Below, in pieces: positions 16,314-24,772 of a stretch of 64,000 nt of DNA. This DNA is from Clostridia bacterium. GTDB taxonomy: Bacteria > Bacillota > Clostridia > Oscillospirales > CAG-272. Position 1 is the first letter of the stretch. Each line of letters starts with the position of its first letter. Both the position numbers and the translations under genes were made by a program. A model generated the notes under the pieces. The model made no database searches, was not told where the DNA came from, and saw nothing but the letters and a program-made list of their open reading frames with translations. Where the stretch lies: assembly GCA_017938205.1 (NCBI GenBank), contig JAGBCA010000050.1, positions 1 to 64,000 on the forward strand, given 5' to 3'.

Positions 16314-17579
16314 ATGGAAAAATCGTATAAACGTTTGAAATATGCTTGCTACTTTAACAATCTTTCCATCGCTGTGGTCGGAACACTTTCCCCGATTCTG
16401 TTTCTCACGTTTTACGATCTTTACGGAATCTCCTATACAAAGCTTGGTTTTTTGGTTTTTATTAACTTTTCAACCCAGCTATGTGTGGATCTGTTGATGT
16501 CCTTGATATCGGGATGGATGAACACTGCCCCGCTCATTCGTTCAATGCCGTTTTTGACAATGGCCGGATTTGCGATTTTTGGTCTTGCACCGATGATTCC
16601 TTTTGGAAGCGTGTATCTGTGGCTTACCTGCGGAACCGTCCTTTTCTCCCTTTCTGCCGGGCTTAATGAGGTGTTTACAAGCCCTTTGATCGCTTCCATT
16701 CCCGCCGAGGATCCCGAAAAAGAAATGAGTAAGCTTCATTCCGTTTATGCATGGGGCACTGTTTTTGTCGTAACGGTTTCTACGCTCTTTCTGCTTTTTT
16801 TTGGAAACAAGCGGTGGCAATTGCTTCCCTTCCTCTATATTGCGATTCCCTTCTGTGCATTTCTTCTTTTTTTCGGCATAAAAATTCCTGCACTGAACGA
16901 AGAGAAGAAAACGGAGAATCGGGAGGAAGGAGACCAAAAAAAGCTTTTGCTCCTTTGCGTTCTCGCGATCTTCTTTGGTGGTGCCTCGGAATGCACTATG
17001 GCCCAATGGAGCTCAGGATATCTTGAGCGCGTTCTCTCGGTTTCAAAAACACTCTGCGATATTCTTGGCGTAGCCATGTTTGGCGTTATGCTTGCACTCG
17101 GCCGTACACTTCATTCCAAATATGGCGGCCGCATCAGCACCATTCTTTTGATCAGTGCTATCGGCACGGCTATATGCTACATTGTTGTGGCGATCTGCCC
17201 GATCCCCGCCATAACTATTGCCTTTTGTGCTTTGTGCGGCCTTTGCACCTCAATGCTTTGGCCCGGAACGCTGATATTGATGGCAAATATCTGCCCCCGA
17301 TCCGGCGTGGTTGCTTACGCATTGATGGCCGCGGGCGGCGATCTTGGCGCATCGGTCGGTCCTCAGCTGGTCGGTTTTTTGACGGATCTTTCGGTTTCAA
17401 GCACAGATATCGGATCTCTTGCGGCTACGCTTGGAATGACAAGCGAAACGCTTGGACTCAAGGGATCTATGCTTTTATGCGTATCCTTCCCGATTTTGGC
17501 GGCGATCATTTTTTATTTTCTTCGTAAAATAGAGGTCCGAAATGCTTGTAAGAACCCAAACGTTGAAACTTATGTATGA
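16314..17579 (+). CDS. MFS transporter, probably sugar or sugar-derivative importer
   Basis: A 421-residue membrane protein with about twelve hydrophobic helices split by a charged loop (about residues 195-210, EEKKTENREEGDQKK), the usual 6+6 plan of major facilitator carriers. It follows the dehydrogenase by 12 bases, so it likely imports the substrate or exports the product of that pair. The ribosome binding site is weak (AAAGG), which suggests coupling to the upstream gene. The stop codon abuts the hairpin that ends the convergent AraC gene. Confidence 0.85.
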   Translation: MEKSYKRLKYACYFNNLSIAVVGTLSPILFLTFYDLYGISYTKLGFLVFINFSTQLCVDLLMSLISGWMNTAPLIRSMPFLTMAGFAIFGLAPMIPFGSVYLWLTCGTVLFSLSAGLNEVFTSPLIASIPAEDPEKEMSKLHSVYAWGTVFVVTVSTLFLLFFGNKRWQLLPFLYIAIPFCAFLLFFGIKIPALNEEKKTENREEGDQKKLLLLCVLAIFFGGASECTMAQWSSGYLERVLSVSKTLCDILGVAMFGVMLALGRTLHSKYGGRISTILLISAIGTAICYIVVAICPIPAITIAFCALCGLCTSMLWPGTLILMANICPRSGVVAYALMAAGGDLGASVGPQLVGFLTDLSVSSTDIGSLAATLGMTSETLGLKGSMLLCVSFPILAAIIFYFLRKIEVRNACKNPNVETYV

Positions 17580-17581
17580 TT

Positions 17582-17626
17582 AAAAAAATCCCCTTAGAAT
17601 ATGTCTTTTTGACATATCTAAGAGGG
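17582..17626 (-). terminator. Terminator of the second AraC gene
   Basis: On the minus strand CCCTCTTAGATATGTC and GACATATTCTAAGGGG form a long, nearly perfect stem with a 5-base loop, followed by a T run. It may also stop transcripts leaving the MFS gene, but no T run follows on that strand. Confidence 0.8.
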
Positions 17627-17641
17627 AGCTATTCAAAAATC

Positions 17642-18460
17642 TTATCTTCTCTCAACCTTTTCAAGACGATTATTGGATGCCAGGCCTTCGAGATATTCCC
17701 CGGGGGAGCATCCGAATTCCTCACGAAATACACGGTAAAAGGTGCGCATGGAATTAAATCCGCTTTCTATGGCACAGTGCGTGATGCTATGTTTTTGCTC
17801 ATTCATCAAAATGAGTGCATTTTTTAAACGAATCGCGGAAAGATATTCACAAAAGCCAACCTGAAAACATTGCTTGAAATAACGGGATACGTAGCTTTTA
17901 TGATATCCGAATTTTGCAGCCAGAGAATCCAAGTTCATATCACTCTTAAAGTTTTCGTTGATATAGAGAAGCATTTTCGAGGGGATCATAGGATCGGGAG
18001 AATCCGCTTCGGTATCCATAAACACATTATCCATAACGATTCCGAGAATAACGTGAAGATACCCCATCTGCATGATCTCATTGATATCCGACCGCTTCAG
18101 CTCCTCAATGCACGCCTTGATGCGCGCAACGGTTTGCGTATTGGTGATAAACGGGGCGCTCGCCTTTTTATGGCGAGTGGCAATAATAAACTGCTCGCAC
18201 AAATAAATCGGAATAATAAACACACTGGATTTTGAATAAACAGGGGTTTTATACGCGTGAGATTCATAACTCAATGCAACAGACATTTCTCCGGCGCGAA
18301 GAACCCGATGATTTCCGCCGACGAGAAATTCCATTTCCCCTTCCTCAACAAAATACAACTCAATATGAGAATGAAATTGAAAAACGCATTTGTCATTCTC
18401 GTATTCTTTATAAAATAACTTATTGTGTTTTTCGCGATCCACATTAAATTTGGGCTGCAT
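17642..18460 (-). CDS. AraC-family transcriptional regulator divergent from ald
   Basis: A 272-residue regulator with an N-terminal cupin-like domain (FQFHSHIELYFVEEGEMEF, GEMSVALSYESHAY) and a full AraC DNA-binding domain: LDSLAAKFGYHKSYVSRYFK, then ITHCAIESGFNSMRTFYRVF and the complete family ending FGCSPGEYLEGL. I chose the ATG at 18460 because AGGTGA precedes it; an upstream in-frame ATG at 18511 has no such site. It faces away from the ald-like gene, sharing a 134-base control region that contains paired TGGCAC motifs and a TGACAAA/TTTGTCA palindrome. It is the natural candidate regulator of the ald/MmgE unit. Confidence 0.88.
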   Translation of the reverse strand: MQPKFNVDREKHNKLFYKEYENDKCVFQFHSHIELYFVEEGEMEFLVGGNHRVLRAGEMSVALSYESHAYKTPVYSKSSVFIIPIYLCEQFIIATRHKKASAPFITNTQTVARIKACIEELKRSDINEIMQMGYLHVILGIVMDNVFMDTEADSPDPMIPSKMLLYINENFKSDMNLDSLAAKFGYHKSYVSRYFKQCFQVGFCEYLSAIRLKNALILMNEQKHSITHCAIESGFNSMRTFYRVFREEFGCSPGEYLEGLASNNRLEKVERR

Positions 18461-18480
18461 CTCTTCACCTCGTAAAAAAA

Positions 18481-18561
18481 TGGCACAAATGAAGCGTTTT
18501 TTGGCACGCATTTGTCATCTTTATTTGATATAATTATAAAGCAAGTGACAAAATTTGTCAA
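18481..18561. promoter_or_regulatory. Divergent control region between AraC and ald
   Basis: The minus strand has a perfect promoter: TTGACA (18556-18561) and TATAAT (18533-18538), 17-base spacer, for the AraC gene. Its -35 lies inside the inverted repeat TGACAAA-A-TTTGTCA (18546-18560). Two TGGCAC motifs lie at 18481 and 18502. On the plus strand TATAAT (18529-18534) has no good -35, as expected for an activator-dependent ald promoter. Confidence 0.65.
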
Positions 18562-18594
18562 TCCCCTACATATTTTCTTATACGAGGTGAAAAA

Positions 18595-19767
18595 ATGATT
18601 TACGGAATTTTAAAGGACATCAAAGAGGGTGAGTATCGTGTGATCTCTACCCCTGCAGAGGTGAGAAGCATCGTTGCGGCCGGCCACGAGGTCTGGGCGC
18701 AGAAGGATTGCGGAAAAGCAGCAGGCTTTCCTGACGAGAAATACGCCGCGGCGGGTGCAAGGATCGTTGATACCGCAGAGGAGCTTTGGGCCGGATGCGA
18801 CATGGTTGCAAAGGTCAAGGAGTTTACGGATTGCGAATATCCCCTGATGCGTGAGGGGCAGATCATCCTCGGATGCATTCATCCTGCAGGACACCCCGAA
18901 GAGGTGGATGCGATTCTTAAGAGCAAATGCATCGCCTTTACCGCAGAGGATGCGCACCGCTACGGTTCTCCCAACTGCGAGGCCGCAGGCAAGCAGGGCG
19001 CGCTCTTCGGACTTGAATCCATGCTCACCATCAACGGCGGAAAGGGCAAATACGTTGGCGGCTTTGCAGGTGCACCGCGCATGAACGTTCTGATCCTCGG
19101 TGCGGGCGTTGTTGGTCGCGGAGCGCTTGAGGTTTTACACGCGCTCGGTGCCAACTGTACCGTTATGGACATCAACGTCGGTTTGCTTCGCACGCTTCTT
19201 TCTCAATATAAGAGTCAGATCAACACCATGCTTTGCAACAAGGAGGCTATCGCATCTGTGCTTGCTGAAACCGATATGGTGATCAACTGCGTAAAATGGG
19301 ATAAGAGCCGTACGGATTTTCTGATCGACAAGGAGATGCTGAAGCTGATGGAGCCCGGCTCGGTTCTTGTTGATATTTCGAATGATGATCCCGGAGCGAT
19401 CGAATCCAGCCACGAGACGCACCACGACGATCCTCGCTACGTTGTTAACGGCGTTGTTCACTATTGCGTTTCCAACATCCCCGGTGCGGTCGCAAATTCC
19501 ACCTCCGTTGCATACGCCTCTGAAATGCTGCCCATGATCATGAGCATTCTTTGCGACGGCGTTGAGCAGTGCTGCATCAAGGACGGCTTTTATCGCAGAA
19601 GTCTGACCGCTTATAAGGGATATTTAACGCACGAGGAGACGAGTGCCGTACAAAACAAGCCTTGGATCCGCCCTGAGGACGTTCTCGGCATCGCCGATCA
19701 AAAACTTGATTTTGCCCCGCCAGCCACGGTTACCAGATCCAACAACTTTATTAAAGCGGACAAATGA
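18595..19767 (+). CDS. Alanine dehydrogenase/PNT-family dehydrogenase
   Basis: A 390-residue NAD-dependent enzyme resembling alanine dehydrogenase. The N-terminal half has the substrate residues in KEGEYRVISTPAE, MVAKVKEF (catalytic lysine) and GCIHPAGH (catalytic histidine). The Rossmann half has NVLILGAGVVGRGA. The C-terminal segment VVHYCVSNIPGAVANSTS is characteristic of Ald, and VDISNDDPGAIE takes the place of the Ald VDVAIDQGG motif, so the substrate could be another amino or imino acid. AGGTGA precedes the ATG. It is followed after four bases by an MmgE/PrpD gene, an unusual partner for a plain alanine dehydrogenase. Confidence 0.78.
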   Translation: MIYGILKDIKEGEYRVISTPAEVRSIVAAGHEVWAQKDCGKAAGFPDEKYAAAGARIVDTAEELWAGCDMVAKVKEFTDCEYPLMREGQIILGCIHPAGHPEEVDAILKSKCIAFTAEDAHRYGSPNCEAAGKQGALFGLESMLTINGGKGKYVGGFAGAPRMNVLILGAGVVGRGALEVLHALGANCTVMDINVGLLRTLLSQYKSQINTMLCNKEAIASVLAETDMVINCVKWDKSRTDFLIDKEMLKLMEPGSVLVDISNDDPGAIESSHETHHDDPRYVVNGVVHYCVSNIPGAVANSTSVAYASEMLPMIMSILCDGVEQCCIKDGFYRRSLTAYKGYLTHEETSAVQNKPWIRPEDVLGIADQKLDFAPPATVTRSNNFIKADK

Positions 19768-19771
19768 GTTT

Positions 19772-21097
19772 ATGAATTTTCAAACCGATTACACACTCGA
19801 AAAATATATCTTGGAAGCATCGTGGGAACGCTTTCCCTCAGATGTGCAGGAGCGCTTGCGCGGATGCCTGATCGATCTGCTCGGAGCGCTGATTTCGGGA
19901 ACAAAGAGCGACCAGTTCGCCGTTGGACTTCGCATGGTAAAAAAAGCTTTTGGCGAGGGTAACGTTGCTGCGATCGGCACTAATGACCGTTTTTCCGCGA
20001 TCGGAGCGGCTACGGCAATGGGCCATGCCTCCAACGCCTATGATATCGACGATGGGCACAATATCATCCGTGCGCATCCCGGAACCTCCTTTATAGGCGC
20101 ACTTCTTTCCGTGGCATACGAAAAAGATGCCACACTTGGCGAGCTCTTCTCTGCCATGCTCGTTGCATACGAGGCGTCCATCCGTATGGGTGTGGCAATC
20201 ATGGATCATTATAAATATGCACATTCCAGCGGAACCTTTGGCGCCATTGGTGTTGCAGTCGGTGTCGGAAAGCTTTTGGGCTTTAATAAAGAGCAGTTAA
20301 ATCATGCACTTTCGATTTCGGAATTCAATGCACCGCTTGTACCCGGCATACGAAGCGTGGAATATCCGTCCATGAACAAGGACGGTGTCCCCTTCGGCGT
20401 TATGATCGGTATGCTTTCCACCATCGAGACGGAATGCGGGTTTACGGGCAATAAAAACCTTTTGGAATCCGACGAATATCGTCATCTTCTTGCGGATCTT
20501 GGCGAGAAATACGAGGTTCTTTCCTTGTATTTCAAGCCATATCCGTGTTGTCGATGGGCACATCCCGCCATCGATGCGTGCATATCGGTTATGAAGGAAA
20601 ACAGTATCACAGCGGATAACATCGATCACGTGACGATCAAGACCTTCCGTCGTGCTACGCTGCTTTCCAAAATAGAGCCAAAATCTGCAGACGAAGCGCA
20701 GTATAATATCGCATATCCCGTTGCCACCGCCCTCGTGCGTGGTGACTTCTCGATCGATCACGTTATGCCGAAGGCATTTTCCGATTCGGAGGTGCTGGAT
20801 ATGATGAAACGGCTTTCCTTTGAGGTTGATATGGACCTCGATCGTAAATTTCCTCAAAAACGAATCTGCCGTGCAGAGATCCAAACGAAGGATGCGCGCG
20901 TTTTCGTTTCAAGGAATTTTGAGCCGAGCGGTGAGGCACATGAAAACATCGGAACGGAATGGCTTACGGAGAAATTCCATCGCATTACGGCTTGCGCAAT
21001 GGATCGGCAAGCAAGAGAACAGATTCTTTCCATGGTTCTCGGCGACACCTCGCTTCCCATCCGAACCCTTGTGAATACGATCAATTCCCTGTTTTAA
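19772..21097 (+). CDS. MmgE/PrpD family protein (dehydratase or decarboxylase type)
   Basis: A 441-residue member of the family that includes 2-methylcitrate dehydratase and cis-aconitate decarboxylase. Visible family features are LLGALISGTKSD, GHASNAYDIDDGH (family active-site loop with aspartates and histidine), HPGTSFIGALLSVAYE, HSSGTFGAIGVAVGVGKLLG, and KPYPCCRWAHPAIDACI, where the active-site lysine and histidine occur. No methylcitrate synthase or lyase is near, so a propionate role is unsupported. It probably acts on a hydroxy acid linked to the Ald-like enzyme just upstream. The start at 19772 is four bases after the ald stop with a weak ribosome binding site, consistent with coupled translation. 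Confidence 0.82.
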   Translation: MNFQTDYTLEKYILEASWERFPSDVQERLRGCLIDLLGALISGTKSDQFAVGLRMVKKAFGEGNVAAIGTNDRFSAIGAATAMGHASNAYDIDDGHNIIRAHPGTSFIGALLSVAYEKDATLGELFSAMLVAYEASIRMGVAIMDHYKYAHSSGTFGAIGVAVGVGKLLGFNKEQLNHALSISEFNAPLVPGIRSVEYPSMNKDGVPFGVMIGMLSTIETECGFTGNKNLLESDEYRHLLADLGEKYEVLSLYFKPYPCCRWAHPAIDACISVMKENSITADNIDHVTIKTFRRATLLSKIEPKSADEAQYNIAYPVATALVRGDFSIDHVMPKAFSDSEVLDMMKRLSFEVDMDLDRKFPQKRICRAEIQTKDARVFVSRNFEPSGEAHENIGTEWLTEKFHRITACAMDRQAREQILSMVLGDTSLPIRTLVNTINSLF

Positions 21098-21130
21098 AGA
21101 ACAAAATAAAAAGATACGGAGTGAACAAAT

Positions 21131-21709
21131 ATGCATAATTTCTTTGCATACATGGCGCGCATGAAGCTGATCAAGCGCTGGAGCCTTATGAAAGCGAACG
21201 ATCGCGAAAATATTGCGGAGCATAGCGCACAAACGGCACAGATCGCACACGCGATTGCCGTCATCAAAAATCGCCTGTACGACGGATCGATCAATGCTGA
21301 CAAAATTACGACCTTGGCTCTCTATCACGAAGCGGCAGAGGTGATCACCGGAGATCTTCCCACTCCCATTAAATACTATAATCCTAAGATCCGTACCGCA
21401 TTTAAGGAGATCGAAGGCGTTGCAAATGAAAAGCTTCTCTCTATGCTTCCGGATGTGCTCACAGAGGATTACAGAGATATCATAATCCAAGCAGAGGATA
21501 CATACGAGCATGTTCTCGTAAAAGCGGCTGATAAAATTTCCGCCTACATCAAGTGTATCGAAGAAATGCGCAGCGGCAACCGCGAGTTTGCCAAAGCAGA
21601 GCTTTCGCTCAAAAAAGAGGTTGAGTCTTATTTTAACTACCCCGAGGTAAAATATTTCTGCGAAAAATTCCTCCCATCCTTCAAAAAAACCTTGGATGAG
21701 CTGGATTGA
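21131..21709 (+). CDS. yfbR: 5'-deoxynucleotidase, HD domain (YfbR-like)
   Basis: A 192-residue protein closely resembling E. coli YfbR, which hydrolyses deoxynucleoside 5'-monophosphates. Matching segments are LIKRWSLMK, ENIAEHSAQTAQIAHA (first metal-binding histidine), LYHEAAEVITGDLPTPIKYYN (HD motif appearing as H-E, with the GDLPTP loop) and LVKAADKISAYIKCIEEM with the last metal aspartate. YfbR carries HD here; the substitution to HE is worth noting. It follows the MmgE/PrpD gene by 33 bases and ends at a strong bidirectional terminator. Confidence 0.9.
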   Translation: MHNFFAYMARMKLIKRWSLMKANDRENIAEHSAQTAQIAHAIAVIKNRLYDGSINADKITTLALYHEAAEVITGDLPTPIKYYNPKIRTAFKEIEGVANEKLLSMLPDVLTEDYRDIIIQAEDTYEHVLVKAADKISAYIKCIEEMRSGNREFAKAELSLKKEVESYFNYPEVKYFCEKFLPSFKKTLDELD

Positions 21710-21722
21710 TACCCAATAAAAA

Positions 21723-21750
21723 AATCGAAGCACTAAATGCTTCGATTTTT
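21723..21750. terminator. Bidirectional terminator between yfbR and tRNA-Gly
   Basis: AATCGAAGCA (21723-21732) pairs with TGCTTCGATT (21738-21747) with a 5-base loop, A and T runs on both sides. It ends yfbR on the plus strand and the tRNA on the minus strand. Confidence 0.88.
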
Positions 21751-21766
21751 TTATTCAGACGGCTTG

Positions 21767-21840
21767 TGGAGCGGGTAATGGGAGTCGAACCCACCTCTCA
21801 ACCTTGGGAAGGTCGCATTCTACCGATGAAATATACCCGC
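21767..21840 (-). tRNA. tRNA-Gly (anticodon CCC)
   Basis: The minus strand folds as a cloverleaf: acceptor stem GCGGGTA (5' end at 21840) pairing with TACCCGC (ending at 21771), a T arm with GGTTCGACTCC, and an anticodon loop TTCCCAA giving CCC for glycine. The discriminator base is T and CCA is encoded in the gene (21767-21769). The T discriminator is typical of bacterial tRNA-Gly. Confidence 0.95.
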
Positions 21841-21863
21841 ATTGTCAAATCAAAGATTTGGCT

Positions 21864-21893
21864 TCGAAATAGTGCCGAATGGCACTATTTCGA
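21864..21893 (-). promoter_or_regulatory. Perfect 13-bp hairpin in the tRNA-Gly leader
   Basis: TCGAAATAGTGCC (21864-21876) and GGCACTATTTCGA (21881-21893) form a perfect stem with a 4-base loop. It lies just after the predicted transcription start of the tRNA and 23 bases before the tRNA 5' end. There is no T run, so it is not a normal terminator. Confidence 0.6.
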
Positions 21894-21904
21894 TTCCAAC
21901 TATA

Positions 21905-21933
21905 ATTATAACAAATAAGCGATGGAAAATCAA
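21905..21933 (-). promoter_or_regulatory. Promoter of tRNA-Gly
   Basis: Minus strand: TTGATT (21928-21933) and TATAAT (21905-21910) with a 17-base spacer. Confidence 0.75.
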
Positions 21934-21984
21934 GTCTTTTTTATATTTTTTCTTTTTATCCGGTTTTGGACGCTTATAGATCCA

Positions 21985-24594
21985 CTATTTTCCCTTTAAA
22001 CGAAAGAATATTCGACGAATAAAATCAAATGGGATCACAGAAAACGCAAGAACGATCACAGCGCCAAGCTGTCCTACCGAGAGCGGAACAGAACGGAATA
22101 AAACCCCTCCGTAATATATGATCCATATCTGTATCAACGCGATCGAGGAAAGAATAAATAGAAACGGACGATTGCCTAAAATTCCGTGAAAGATCCATAG
22201 TCGATCGCTGCGCGTATGAATACAATTAAAAAGACCGATGAAAATAAACAGCGCATAAAATCCGGTTAAAAATTCTATGTTATCCGGGTGAGCATCAAAA
22301 CGATCACGCAATAAAAAGCCACGCAGGTAAAGCGCGCAGATCAATAGCGTAAAGCTTCCTGTTATAAAGATCTGCATGAGCATATCCTTAGTCAAAATCG
22401 GCTCTGTACGTGACTTCGGACGTTCTCGCATATAGTATTCGATCGGCGGCTCTCCGGCGAACGCAAGGCCGCCTAAGGTATCCATGATCATATTGACCCA
22501 GAGCATCTGCACGATAGTGATCGGGTTTTCTATGCCGATGAATTGACCAAGGAAGGATACGCCACAGGCAGCAAGATTCATGATCAACTGAAACGTAACA
22601 AATTTTCGGATGGATCGAAAGATAGTTCTTCCGTATAGAATCGTTTTTGATATTGCGGAAAAATGATCATTCAGCAGTACGATATCCGATGCCGATTTTG
22701 CAATATCCGTTCCACTTCCCATCGAAAATCCTACGTCTGCATTTTTAAGAGCAGGTGCATCATTGATCCCATCCCCCGTCATACCGACAACAAGCCCGCA
22801 TTCTTGCGATAACCGAACAAGTCGCATCTTATCCTCCGGCAATGCACGGCATATGACGCGCAGGCCGGGCAGGAGAGTTTTTAATTCCTGATCAGACAAA
22901 GACCGCATTTTCGCTCCATCCAACACGGCGTTCGTATTTCCCTTATGCAATATTCCGCATTCCGCCGCAACGGAACTTGCTGTCTGCTCACCATCCCCCG
23001 TGATCATAACTACCTGCACTCCCGCGTTTTGCACCGTTGCAACGGCATCCTTCGCCCCTTTGCTCAATTTATCCCTAAGCGATACGAAGCATAGAAAGGT
23101 GTATTTCTCATCCGTAGCATTTTTATATCCAAATGCAAGAATGCGTTTTCCCATGCTTGCTTCCTCGCTGTAAAGACGGTAAAGCTCTGCTTCTGCCATT
23201 GGAATGGAATCACCGTCATCATACATTGCGCCGCACATACCGATAACGATCTCGGGAGCCCCTTTAATCAAGGTGATCCTATGGCCGTTCATCTCTAAAG
23301 TTACCGTTGCATATTTACGTATACTGTCAAAAGGCAAACGATCAATTTGTATAACGGAAGGGATGTTTTCTTTCTTGAAGTACTCCCCTAACGCGCGATC
23401 GGTTTGGTTTCCTCCCGTTACACCTGACGCGCTAACAAAGGAATCCGTATTATATTTTGCAGAAAGACAAAGTGCTGAAAACATTTTTTTATCTGTGCGT
23501 AAAGCTTGCAGACTTTTATATCTCCCCTTCCGATGAAAAAAGGATTCGACCGCAAGGTTACCGGCAGTAAGCGTTCCTGTTTTATCCGTGAATAGAATGT
23601 TGAGTGATCCTGCCGTTTCTATGCCAACCATCTTTTTTACCATTACACCGTCTTTCTGCATCCGTCGCATATTGGATGAAAGAACAACGGTGATCATCAT
23701 GGGAAGTCCCTCCGGAACCGCTACCACAATCACGGTAATCATAAGACTGAATGCGTGCAAAAGAACCGAAAAGAAATATGGAAAATTCTTTATATCCGAC
23801 AGTATTTCCGAGGCAGAAAAATGATTATCGACAATCAAAGTAAAAAATATGTTACTTACCGCAACGAGAAATGCCATCAAATATCCGATGCGGCTTATCT
23901 GTGATGCAAGGCGTGCGAGGCGAATTTTTAATGGACTTTCCCTTGTTTCTGCCTGAACACCGCCGGCGACTGCGCCGTAGAAGGTGTCCTTGCCTACTTT
24001 GGCAACACGCATGATTCCCTTACCTTCTGCAACTACGGAGCCTCGATAGACACATCCCTCATCATCAAGTGACCATTCGTTTGGCAGCGCACCTCGCTTT
24101 GGCCTCTTTTGCACCTCTATCGTTTCGCCGTTCAATGCGGATTGATTCACGGAAACGGATCCATCAAGAAGTACACCGTCTGCGGCAATGATCTCTCCCG
24201 CGCCGAAATGAAGGATGTCACCCACGACTACGTCGTTTTGTGAAATTTGCATCAACCTCCCGTCGCGCATTGCATGAACACTCCGACCCGCACCTTCTTT
24301 TTCCATTTTTTCAAAAGCGCGCTCGCTTCCCCACTCGGAAATCGTTGTCACCATAGCGGCAATAAAAACAGCCAATAGGATCCCGCCAATCTCAAACCAG
24401 TTACAATCTCCAAAAGACAAAAGCACACGAAGCAGCGTTGCTATCAGCAGTATGCGAATGATCGGGTCTGAAAGATTTTCGAAAAATCTTGCGATCATTC
24501 CTTTATTTTTTCTTTTCTCAAGCGCATTTGTTCCAAATTGTGTCCTTGCACTTTGCACCTGTGCTGCTGTAAGTCCTACGATCCTTGTATTCAT
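21985..24594 (-). CDS. Calcium-type cation-translocating P-type ATPase
   Basis: An 869-residue P2-type ATPase that should export Ca2+ (or another divalent ion) using ATP. The order of parts is a cation-ATPase N-domain (AAQVQSARTQFGTNAL), transmembrane helices 1-2, an actuator domain with LNGETIEV in place of the usual TGES, helix 4 with VAVPEGLP (ion-binding), the phosphorylation site DKTGTLT with aspartate 337, the nucleotide-binding domain with KGAPE, MTGDGINDAPALK, and C-terminal helices with QMLWVNMIMDTLGG and AFAGEPP, as in plasma-membrane calcium pumps. GGAGG precedes the ATG. It is transcribed toward the tRNA and has no obvious operon partner. Confidence 0.93.
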   Translation of the reverse strand: MNTRIVGLTAAQVQSARTQFGTNALEKRKNKGMIARFFENLSDPIIRILLIATLLRVLLSFGDCNWFEIGGILLAVFIAAMVTTISEWGSERAFEKMEKEGAGRSVHAMRDGRLMQISQNDVVVGDILHFGAGEIIAADGVLLDGSVSVNQSALNGETIEVQKRPKRGALPNEWSLDDEGCVYRGSVVAEGKGIMRVAKVGKDTFYGAVAGGVQAETRESPLKIRLARLASQISRIGYLMAFLVAVSNIFFTLIVDNHFSASEILSDIKNFPYFFSVLLHAFSLMITVIVVAVPEGLPMMITVVLSSNMRRMQKDGVMVKKMVGIETAGSLNILFTDKTGTLTAGNLAVESFFHRKGRYKSLQALRTDKKMFSALCLSAKYNTDSFVSASGVTGGNQTDRALGEYFKKENIPSVIQIDRLPFDSIRKYATVTLEMNGHRITLIKGAPEIVIGMCGAMYDDGDSIPMAEAELYRLYSEEASMGKRILAFGYKNATDEKYTFLCFVSLRDKLSKGAKDAVATVQNAGVQVVMITGDGEQTASSVAAECGILHKGNTNAVLDGAKMRSLSDQELKTLLPGLRVICRALPEDKMRLVRLSQECGLVVGMTGDGINDAPALKNADVGFSMGSGTDIAKSASDIVLLNDHFSAISKTILYGRTIFRSIRKFVTFQLIMNLAACGVSFLGQFIGIENPITIVQMLWVNMIMDTLGGLAFAGEPPIEYYMRERPKSRTEPILTKDMLMQIFITGSFTLLICALYLRGFLLRDRFDAHPDNIEFLTGFYALFIFIGLFNCIHTRSDRLWIFHGILGNRPFLFILSSIALIQIWIIYYGGVLFRSVPLSVGQLGAVIVLAFSVIPFDFIRRIFFRLKGK

Positions 24595-24716
24595 GTATTC
24601 CCTCCGAAACAGTCTGTAAAACTATATGAAAGTACGAATAAAAAAATGAGGACAACGGCAATAAAACATTTTTAAAATTCAAAAAAAGATCAAAAGGTTA
24701 TTGTATGACAAAACAA

Positions 24717-24760
24717 AAAAAGCGGCACCCGAATATCTTTTCAGGTTACCGCTATTTTTT
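24717..24760 (-). terminator. Terminator of the glycogen operon after aroK
   Basis: On the minus strand AGCGGTAACCTGAA and TTCGGGTGCCGCT form a stem with wobble pairs and one mismatch, followed by seven T. It is the first good terminator downstream of glgB in this orientation. Confidence 0.75.
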
Positions 24761-24772
24761 CATTGCTTTCGA

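Noticed and set aside
19772..21097. MmgE/PrpD gene as part of a methylcitrate cycle
   Set aside because: No methylcitrate synthase, lyase or propionyl-CoA gene is in the window, and the neighbour is Ald-like.
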